Shown here one piece after another: positions 50,101 to 56,448 of a stretch of DNA of 64,000 nt. Made by a program: the position numbers and the translations under genes. Position 1 is the first letter of the stretch. Each line of letters opens with the position of its first letter. The notes beneath the pieces are model-generated. The model did not search any database. It was not told the origin of the DNA and saw only the letters and a list, made by a program, of their open reading frames with translations. The stretch is from Clostridiales bacterium (GTDB lineage: Bacteria > Bacillota > Clostridia > Peptostreptococcales > Anaerovoracaceae), in the NCBI GenBank assembly GCA_022763735.1, contig JALEQY010000019.1, positions 1 through 64,000 on the forward strand, given 5' to 3'.

Positions 50101-52004
50101 TCTTCATCACCGATGTTATCAAGAACTTTCTGAATAAGGTACACTATACTTATACTTGAATCATGACGTCTGACATTATCTATTATTTTCCGAACATAAT
50201 CCAGAGTATCCGTATATACCATTCCCAGCGAAGCAATATACTCTGCAGCACGCAGTGCACCGGTTTTTATTTCCACAGGTTCTCTGCCTGAAACCTCCGC
50301 AGCAAACCTGAGCACAGCAAAAGCCTTCTCGCTGCAGATTATTTCTTCAGGTACTGCAATTACAGAATCCAGCAGCACGAACACTTCACTGTCTTTAATA
50401 TCTCCAGGATCAAACAGTTCAAAATAGATGTCCATAAAACTTTTTATGTCAACTTGATCGGCATGATCCAGGATTCCCTGCATGACTACTTTAAGGGTAT
50501 ATCCGATCCAGCTTCTATGCTGATCTGTCACTTTGTAATCCGGGAAAACTATTTTATCCAGATATACTTTCCAGACATCTGCAGCTTCGGTTCTGACAAC
50601 ACCTTTGGCATTCTCAGGAAGTTCCTTTCTGTATATATCGTCATATCTGGCTATGATAGTTCCCATGAGCCTTCCTGCCTGGCGTCTGATATCTCCTTCT
50701 CTATGCGACAGAAGATCATACAGGAAATGAAGAGTCAGCAGTTTCTCCTGTTTTGTCATATATGTGTGATACTCTGACAGTATATTCAGATATGCTCTCT
50801 GACTTTTCCACAGCTTCTCACTTCTGGCCGCCTCCAGCAGACTTCCGAATGCTGATTCATTGTTGAAAATACTCATTATCTTCACATTGTGCTCTATTGC
50901 AGTATATTTGATATTCTCAACGACCTCATTTCCCATCATAAGAGCATAGTTTTTCTTTTTTCTTCCTTTGTTTCTTCCCGGAATCTTGCTGATATCAGTT
51001 TCGACGCCAAGACTTACAAGATAATTCTCGAAATCCTTAAGTTTCGCGTAGACTCTTTCATATCTGTGTTTCTTCGCTTCATCCACATTGTCAAGCTTTC
51101 CCAGAATAACATCAAAGGCTTCATTAAGTGTGTAAAAGAACACGACCTCCTCACCATCTATCCTGCTGCTCTTTACTCTGAAATCCGCGTATATCAGGAG
51201 AAGAGACTCCACAGAAAGATTCTCAAGCTCAAGATCCCATGTCGAATGATTGCTGGCTATATGAGCTATCATAGGCATTTTTTCTCTCTTCAGCAATTCA
51301 TCAGTATAATAGTAATGGAGATATGGTATTCTTCTCACTTCCTGCTGTGTACAGCCGTATTTACCGAGATCATGACCTGCTGCCGCTCCTGAAACAAGGG
51401 CTATATCAACAGGAACATCAGTATCGATAAGCTGCATTCCCACAAAGGTTGCTACATGATGCACGCCTCCGATATGACCTATAGTATTAAAAGGTGTAAT
51501 CTCTCTGCTGATTCTCATGAATTCAGTTATGAAATTATCATCCCAGTATTTTCGGAATCTTTCATATTCCCTGGAAGTGATACACTCCGATGTATATTCT
51601 TCAGATATGAATTCAATATGGTCAGTCGGCGAAAAACCTCTGACCTCCTTCTCGTGTTCCAGCATCGCTCTGTAATTTACAAGAAAAAAGTAGGCTGCCC
51701 GCTGCCGTTCTTCTGTTGTATCTGCCGAAAAATTATCCGGATACATATGAGCTGTGGTAACATCACATATGTATCTGAGCCATCCCTGCTCGGGTTCAGA
51801 AGCCAGAATATCCAGCATCGGCTTCAGTTCGGCAAGAAGTCCTTCTGAGGAGTAATCACCGTTTTCCACCAGCCTGCTGATTTTCTTCTTCCACTGGTAA
51901 TCCGCAAGCATCCGGTTAACAGCAGTCTTTGTCATTCCTGTATTTTTCAGAGTTTTTTTATTCAGCAGCATCTGCTGGGTCTGTCTGATAAAATTCATAG
52001 TCAT
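47127..52004 (-). CDS. Giant multidomain protein: HD, helical repeats, NadD-like adenylyltransferase, GNAT-like and PRTase-like domains
   Basis: A protein of about 1625 residues starting at ATG 52004 (GAGG 8 bases upstream). In order: a polar N-terminus; an HD-type domain (about 170-330) with VHHV, GHDLGKYG and HIASNHSTWD supplying the metal ligands; a long helical region of HEAT-like repeats (about 345-920); a nucleotidyltransferase with FFPGTFDPFSLSHKG (about 925-939) and ISSTRIR (about 1083-1089), the signature pair of NadD/NMN adenylyltransferases; a GNAT-like part (about 1140-1300); and a phosphoribosyltransferase-like part with ILVDDLLHKGYR (about 1437-1448). No usual NadD exceeds 250 residues. 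The operon adds an NAD-binding LDH-like protein, an FMN reductase and, further down, NnrD. Function unknown; pyridine nucleotide repair, recycling or regulation is my inference. Confidence 0.9.
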   Translation of the reverse strand: MTMNFIRQTQQMLLNKKTLKNTGMTKTAVNRMLADYQWKKKISRLVENGDYSSEGLLAELKPMLDILASEPEQGWLRYICDVTTAHMYPDNFSADTTEERQRAAYFFLVNYRAMLEHEKEVRGFSPTDHIEFISEEYTSECITSREYERFRKYWDDNFITEFMRISREITPFNTIGHIGGVHHVATFVGMQLIDTDVPVDIALVSGAAAGHDLGKYGCTQQEVRRIPYLHYYYTDELLKREKMPMIAHIASNHSTWDLELENLSVESLLLIYADFRVKSSRIDGEEVVFFYTLNEAFDVILGKLDNVDEAKKHRYERVYAKLKDFENYLVSLGVETDISKIPGRNKGRKKKNYALMMGNEVVENIKYTAIEHNVKIMSIFNNESAFGSLLEAARSEKLWKSQRAYLNILSEYHTYMTKQEKLLTLHFLYDLLSHREGDIRRQAGRLMGTIIARYDDIYRKELPENAKGVVRTEAADVWKVYLDKIVFPDYKVTDQHRSWIGYTLKVVMQGILDHADQVDIKSFMDIYFELFDPGDIKDSEVFVLLDSVIAVPEEIICSEKAFAVLRFAAEVSGREPVEIKTGALRAAEYIASLGMVYTDTLDYVRKIIDNVRRHDSSISIVYLIQKVLDNIGDEDLKHEYCDVPARLSDSRKLENVTPALLRENLKVGTPWVVKIINIEYLLDNVENGRLDTQKFHLATHLSNLLKVSERVTVRHNAGRGLIKLIKTLPVEQINELVIELTKGLEIGEYQFSKYIPEYLGEMVLYLEPGELDEFIDNLGELIQSTNDRIGSVALDTVGEVLKKYSSYRYRNAESQEDYISRQSRLLGMLLRGLATYHEVVSQEAFMVIGQYIFGSCELSQNEKFDIFRQIYKKMLTLISSIKEYKEYDMNFFTNAAALNHIYRFIAEYNFSCGEMKLPVNRNIAFFPGTFDPFSLSHKGIVQAIRDEGFEVYLAIDEFSWSKKTQARMIRRQIISMSVADEADVFLFPDDFPVNIANPEDLRKLRGLFPDRDLYMVAGSDVVINASSYKAEPSENSIHTMNHIVFRRETLEGGCKDENVLRETYGRMSGRIRELQLPVYLEDISSTRIRENIDHGRDISNLIDPVAQNFIYDNSLYLREPQYKNVFEIRNISFESLRRADSTILEDVKGDLSAGGLDIRTMKAYLDDPRVKMAVIRDSSGRIAAFAAVNGLETGQLYEEFRDAEIASYLRSKATGKMIIIRALYCAVKADMRNLIQIIMTEVLAEAAENDVTYAVFHPLDRKPNHRITDVLMRQGFTEIIIDGRPQGVYEVNMKEPVAMIENMDTVLKAPFNTNPRILDVLEETHAEMQRALTSLNPGNLVLSFNAGIMHQKIVNMVTKTNNVPNHTLPVRTLGECMCVPFGKILKGMAVPNTVTKTLHTEKMFSPTLDSFTIEEYPMYAGIEDQIRTIKSFGRPVILVDDLLHKGYRIKALDPIFKENGLEIRKMITGLLSGHGRDLMTIQGRDVESAYFIPNLKTWFVESTLCPFIGGDGVRSEEKTEAGLIPSINLILPFAAPGFLHDSSREAVFELSRVSLENAAKIFGTLEDEYQNIFERKLTIKRLSDAVISPRMPNGSNRVAVDFNLSPSVYMADYMERLLRLESALK

Positions 52005-52031
52005 GTTACTCACCTCTCTTTGTATTGTATA

Positions 52032-52037
52032 ATTATA
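52032..52037 (-). promoter_or_regulatory. Extended -10 promoter of the megaprotein operon
   Basis: Minus-strand TATAAT preceded by TGG (TGnTATAAT), 28 bases before the ATG. The -35 position is T-rich (CTGTTT) and weak. Confidence 0.5.
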
Positions 52038-52132
52038 CCACATATGCAATTAAAAAACAGAGATTTTAAGTGTGAAATTCATGTAAAGTGTATCTTAAGA
52101 AAGACAGTCGCGATGCATTTATCAGAAAATTA

Positions 52133-52153
52133 CAACTTCCAATAACGAAGTTG
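52133..52153. promoter_or_regulatory. Palindrome upstream of the gdhA promoter
   Basis: CAACTTC, 7 bases, GAAGTTG: a perfect 7-base inverted repeat ending 7 bases before the -35 box. An activator site is possible there; nothing else identifies the binder. Confidence 0.4.
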
Positions 52154-52160
52154 AAATCCA

Positions 52161-52189
52161 TTGACGGCAATTTAACAAAGTGATATATT
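52161..52189 (+). promoter_or_regulatory. Promoter of gdhA
   Basis: TTGACG (52161-52166), 17-base spacer, TATATT (52184-52189), about 57 bases before the ATG. Confidence 0.8.
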
Positions 52190-52245
52190 TAGATTAACAA
52201 GGCATTACCAAACTTTGCGAATTTTATAAAAAGAGGAGAAAAAAA

Positions 52246-53616
52246 ATGTCAAAAGAATATGTTGAAAGAGTCATCAACTGGGTTAAAGAAAGAAATCCGG
52301 GCGAAATCGAATTCCACCAGACAGTAGAAGAAGTACTTACTTCACTGGTTCCTGTTCTGGAGCAGCATCCTGAATACGAAGAATGCGCTCTGCTGGAAAG
52401 ACTGGTTGAACCTGAAAGAGGAGTTACTTTCAGAGTAGTATGGGTTGACGATGCTGGTAAAGTACAGGTTAACAAAGGTTACAGATACCAGTTCAACAGC
52501 GCAATCGGACCTTACAAAGGCGGTCTGAGATTCGCACCAAACGTATACCCTGGAATCATCAAGTTCCTCGGATTCGAACAGATCTTCAAGAACAGCTTAA
52601 CTGGTCTGCCTATCGGCGGCGGTAAAGGTGGTTCAGACTTCGATCCTAACGGAAAGAGCGATGCAGAAGTAATGAGATTCTGCCAGGCGTTCATGACTGA
52701 ACTTTACAGACACATCGGACCTAACACTGACGTTCCTGCAGGAGACCTCGGTGTAGGCGGAAGAGAAATCGGATACCTCTTCGGACAGTACAAGAGAATC
52801 GTTGACAGATATGAAGGCGTTCTTACTGGTAAGGGCCTCTCATACGGCGGACTTCTCGGAAGAGCTGAAGCTACTGGATTCGGTATCGTATGGTATGCAG
52901 AAGAAATGCTGAAGGCTAACGGCGAAGACTTCAAAGATAAGGTTGTTGGTATCTCAGGATTCGGTAACGTAGCATGGGGTGCTGCTTGGAAGCTGAAGGA
53001 TCTCGGAGCTAAGTGCGTTACTATTTCAGGTCCGGACGGATACATCTACGACCCAGATGGCGTAAACACTGATGAAAAGGTTGCATTCCTTCTTGATCTG
53101 AGATCATCAGGAAAGAACATCTGCGCACCTTACGCAGAAAAATTCCCTAACGCTAAGTTCTATGCAGGCAAGAAGCCTTGGGGCGTACAGCAGGATGAAG
53201 GCATCAAGGTTGACATGTTCATTCCTTGCGCTATGCAGAATGATGTTCACATGGAACACGCTAAGCAGATCGTAGAAGGCGGCTGCAAGTTCTACTGTGA
53301 AGGAGCTAACATGCCTACAACTAACGACGCTCTCAACTACCTCATCGAGAACATGACAGCAGTTGGTTCAGCTAAGGCTGCTAACGCTGGTGGAGTTGCT
53401 TGCTCATGTATCGAAATGGGACAGAACGCTGGTCACACTGTATTCCAGCACCAGGCTGTATATGATCAGCTGCACGACATCATGAGAAACATCTACAAGA
53501 ACAGTGCTAATGCTGCTGAAAAATACTTCGGCAACAAGAACCTTCTTGTACAGGGCGGAAACATCGCTGGTTTCGAAAAAGTTGCTGCTGCAATGATGGA
53601 ACAGGGCTTAGTATAA
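52246..53616 (+). CDS. gdhA: Glutamate dehydrogenase, NADP-type hexameric family
   Basis: A 456-residue enzyme that joins 2-oxoglutarate and ammonia to glutamate, or does the reverse in amino acid fermentation. Motifs: YRYQFNSAIGPYKGGLRF, GLPIGGGKGGSDFDP (catalytic Lys), PAGDLGVGGREIGYLFG and the nucleotide loop GFGNVAWG. Overall it matches the NADP-dependent hexamer of about 450 residues; cofactor choice is not proven. Its codons (AAC, GGA, CTG, TAC, repeated AAG) are more biased than those of its neighbours, in keeping with a highly expressed gene. Promoter, GAGGAG ribosome site and terminator are all strong. It has no operon partner. Confidence 0.97.
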   Translation: MSKEYVERVINWVKERNPGEIEFHQTVEEVLTSLVPVLEQHPEYEECALLERLVEPERGVTFRVVWVDDAGKVQVNKGYRYQFNSAIGPYKGGLRFAPNVYPGIIKFLGFEQIFKNSLTGLPIGGGKGGSDFDPNGKSDAEVMRFCQAFMTELYRHIGPNTDVPAGDLGVGGREIGYLFGQYKRIVDRYEGVLTGKGLSYGGLLGRAEATGFGIVWYAEEMLKANGEDFKDKVVGISGFGNVAWGAAWKLKDLGAKCVTISGPDGYIYDPDGVNTDEKVAFLLDLRSSGKNICAPYAEKFPNAKFYAGKKPWGVQQDEGIKVDMFIPCAMQNDVHMEHAKQIVEGGCKFYCEGANMPTTNDALNYLIENMTAVGSAKAANAGGVACSCIEMGQNAGHTVFQHQAVYDQLHDIMRNIYKNSANAAEKYFGNKNLLVQGGNIAGFEKVAAAMMEQGLV

Positions 53617-53645
53617 TCAAGCAAAGTTTAAGCTTACATAACTAA

Positions 53646-53678
53646 AATAACGATGCCGTAAGGCATCGTTATTTTTAT
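53646..53678. terminator. Bidirectional terminator after gdhA
   Basis: Stem ATAACGATGCC/GGCATCGTTAT with a GTAA loop, followed by TTTTTATGTTTT; the mirror strand has TTATTTTAG. It also ends the convergent ABC/Ktr/thioesterase transcript. Confidence 0.9.
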
Positions 53679-53729
53679 GTTTTCTTCATTATTTTTATAA
53701 TACATGAAACTGTATCAGCTGTACCCTTC

Positions 53730-54428
53730 TTATTTTCTGACTTCAGACTGAAATACCACAGTATCATCCGCAAGCTTTCCTACTACTACAATGCTCTCTC
53801 CCTTTTCCTCTATATACAATCCAATCACATCCCCCAACCGTGCTTCCTTGGAGAAATTAATTGTAAAGTCACTGTACTCCTTACCTGCAATGATATCCTC
53901 AACCATATCAGCATATCGGCAATTGTTTGTGTGCTGATTGATATCAATGTCTTCCTGCACAACAACATGTTCTCCAGCATATACAGGATTATCAGCTCTG
54001 ATTTTACCGATGCCGTCATCAAAGGCAGCTTTATCTATGTACTCATCGTCAAAATCAATATCTGTTTTTTCTATTCTGCGAGTTCTGAAATTAATGACAC
54101 ACCAGTGACTGATACCGGCAGCAGCAAGTCTGTCATCCTTATCATATACATAATAGTCTCTGTAAAATGTGACACCGCGCTTCGGTCTGGGATAGGTTTC
54201 GATTCTGTAGTGCTGCCCTTCTTTCAGTTCAATGTACTTCCTGAATCTCAGCTTTGACATCACCCATATCCTGTTATCTGCCATCAGCTCATCAAATCCT
54301 ATTCCAAGCGCCTCAGCATGTGAGGTTGCAATTTCCTGGAATTCATACATCAGACTCCCGGCTCTGATGCTGCCATTGCAGCCTATATCTTCTGCTCCGA
54401 CCTCGAAATCACCTGTAAATTTCAGCAT
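53730..54428 (-). CDS. Acyl-ACP thioesterase (FatA/FatB family)
   Basis: A 232-residue hot-dog-fold thioesterase that frees fatty acids from acyl carrier protein. Two tandem hot-dog halves are visible: SLMYEFQEIATSHAEALGIGFDEL with WVMSKLRF in the first, and DINQHTNNCRYADM (Asn and His of the active site, near residue 165) in the second. Bacterial members are typically 230-250 residues. It starts 14 bases after ktrA, an unusual partner, and probably shares its transcript; its role may be release of short or medium acyl chains. Confidence 0.92.
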   Translation of the reverse strand: MLKFTGDFEVGAEDIGCNGSIRAGSLMYEFQEIATSHAEALGIGFDELMADNRIWVMSKLRFRKYIELKEGQHYRIETYPRPKRGVTFYRDYYVYDKDDRLAAAGISHWCVINFRTRRIEKTDIDFDDEYIDKAAFDDGIGKIRADNPVYAGEHVVVQEDIDINQHTNNCRYADMVEDIIAGKEYSDFTINFSKEARLGDVIGLYIEEKGESIVVVGKLADDTVVFQSEVRK

Positions 54429-54442
54429 TGTTATCTCTCTCC

Positions 54443-55114
54443 TTAATATCTCAGCATCATTCGCTCGAAACGGTCTGCATCTGCGAATCTGCCTGCAACT
54501 ACTATCGCATCATCATTATCAAATGTGTCGCTGTTTTTAAAATCTGTTATTGTTATATCCGGTTCCTTCTCAATAGCGACCAGCTTCAGATCATATTTTT
54601 GAAGATGAAGCTCCTGTACAGTTTTTCCAGCAAATTTAGAAGTTATTTTTATTTCTGATACTACATAATCACCATTTAATCTCATAAGATCAATCGCTGT
54701 AGAGCCGAGAAGTATTGAAGCCAGCCTTGTTGCCGTATCCATCTCAGGATGTATTACGTCTGCTCCGATTTTCTCAAGTATCATACCGTGCTCCAGACTG
54801 TCCGCCTTGGCAATAACTCTGGGAACCCCCAGACTGAGCACATTGAGAGTGGTCAGCAGATTCACATCAACTTTGTCTCCGATACATACTATAACTGTTT
54901 CACATTCACCTATCCCGGCATCTTCCAGTGCATCTTTTGTAAGCTTGTCTATATACAGTGCATCCTGTACATAATTACGGATACGTTTGAGTTTATCTTC
55001 ATTATTATCTATGACCATAACTTCGGCATCAGCATCAGCAAGAGTTCTGGCAAGTGCTGTCCCGAATCTTCCCAGTCCTATGATGCAGAATCCGGATTTT
55101 TTACCTTTTGACAT
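54443..55114 (-). CDS. ktrA: Ktr-type K+ uptake regulatory subunit KtrA (RCK domain)
   Basis: A 223-residue cytoplasmic ring protein that gates KtrB. RCK_N spans about 7-130 with the nucleotide loop GLGRFGTALARTLADADAEVMVID; RCK_C follows (about 140-222, VSEIKITSKFAGKTVQEL). ATP/ADP and c-di-AMP control the homologues. It starts 9 bases after ktrB. Length is exact for KtrA. Confidence 0.95.
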   Translation of the reverse strand: MSKGKKSGFCIIGLGRFGTALARTLADADAEVMVIDNNEDKLKRIRNYVQDALYIDKLTKDALEDAGIGECETVIVCIGDKVDVNLLTTLNVLSLGVPRVIAKADSLEHGMILEKIGADVIHPEMDTATRLASILLGSTAIDLMRLNGDYVVSEIKITSKFAGKTVQELHLQKYDLKLVAIEKEPDITITDFKNSDTFDNDDAIVVAGRFADADRFERMMLRY

Positions 55115-55123
55115 TTTACCCTC

Positions 55124-56419
55124 CTATCCTATCATAACGTCCTCTTCAGAATATTTGACATCCGAAAGTTCTCTGTTAAGCCAGATCGTAGCAATGGTAA
55201 GCGGGCCAAGTCTGCCGATAAACATCGTGAACACAAGTACGATTTTACTTAAAACACATAATTCAGGGGTTATTCCCATCGACAGCCCAGTAGTGGTAAA
55301 TCCGCTTACAACCTCGAACACGATCTCCTGCATTGAAAAATCCGGCTCGGTAAGGCTCATGAGGAATGCTGCTGTTATTATAACTGACAGAGCCATAGCG
55401 GCAACAGTAAAGGATTTCATTACAGTCTTATCCGATATATTTCTTCTGAAAGCACTGCAGTGCCGTGTGAGGATAACACTCACAATCCGTTTGAATATCA
55501 CGAATGCAGTTACAGTTTTTATACCTCCGCCGGTAGATCCAGGAGATGCTCCGATAAACATGAGCACCATTAAAACCAGCAGTCCGGCGTTACTCATATC
55601 TCCCGTCGGCAGAGTCGCAAACCCTGCGGTCCTTGATGATACACTCTGAAAATAGGATTCAAGCCATGAGGCTCCGCTTCCCTCACTCAGCTTAATGAGC
55701 AGAGTTCCGGCAATAATCAGGAACAAAGTCACTGTAACGACAATTTTAGTATGAAGAGACCATCTGCGAAACGACTTTTTCTCCTTAAGCTCAGAAAAAA
55801 CAAAAAATCCTATACCACCAGCAATTATCAGTACGCTGGTAACAATACAGAGCCAGATATCCCTGTTATAATCTGTCAGACTTCTGAAATCTCCCAGTAT
55901 ATCGAATCCGGCATTATTGAATGATGCGATGGAATGAAACACACTTATGCCGACAGCATCCAGAGTGCCGTAATCTCTGTAAAACGTGATATAGCTCAAT
56001 GCGGCACCAGCCGTCTCAAACAGTATTGTCATATATGCAACACCGGCAATAACACGTGAAAGATCCCTGCCGGAATTAAGATTCAGCGATTCTTTAATAA
56101 GCCGCTGATTTCCCATACTCAGTCGTCCTCCTGCGGCTATAATCAAAATAACACCGATAACGGTTATTCCCAGTCCGCCTGCCTGTATCAGCACCGCCAG
56201 TACAATCTTGCCAAACACAGAAAGCGATGTTCCCGGATCAATACATGCCAGACCTGTAACACATACTGCACTTGTGGACATGAAAAGGCTGTCTGTAAAA
56301 GTGATTCCTTTACCGGTAGATGAAGACACCGGCAGCATCAGTAAAGCAGTGCCTGTAAGTATGACGACGATAAACCCGAAAACCACCATCCTCCTTGGTG
56401 CCAGCCTTTTTGATTTCAC
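55124..56419 (-). CDS. ktrB: Ktr-type K+ uptake membrane subunit KtrB
   Basis: A 431-residue membrane protein with four M1-P-M2 repeats, as in KtrB/TrkH. Pore-loop segments such as STSAVCVTGLACIDPG and SSRTAGFATLP and VVSGFTTTGLSMG carry the selectivity glycines. It takes up K+ coupled to Na+. The start is GTG 56419, with AAGGG upstream. It is only 29 bases after the ABC permease gene, so all of the ABC exporter, ktrBA and the thioesterase may share one message. Confidence 0.95.
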   Translation of the reverse strand: MKSKRLAPRRMVVFGFIVVILTGTALLMLPVSSSTGKGITFTDSLFMSTSAVCVTGLACIDPGTSLSVFGKIVLAVLIQAGGLGITVIGVILIIAAGGRLSMGNQRLIKESLNLNSGRDLSRVIAGVAYMTILFETAGAALSYITFYRDYGTLDAVGISVFHSIASFNNAGFDILGDFRSLTDYNRDIWLCIVTSVLIIAGGIGFFVFSELKEKKSFRRWSLHTKIVVTVTLFLIIAGTLLIKLSEGSGASWLESYFQSVSSRTAGFATLPTGDMSNAGLLVLMVLMFIGASPGSTGGGIKTVTAFVIFKRIVSVILTRHCSAFRRNISDKTVMKSFTVAAMALSVIITAAFLMSLTEPDFSMQEIVFEVVSGFTTTGLSMGITPELCVLSKIVLVFTMFIGRLGPLTIATIWLNRELSDVKYSEEDVMIG

Positions 56420-56448
56420 CAGTAATCCCTTCCTTTCTGATACTATGG

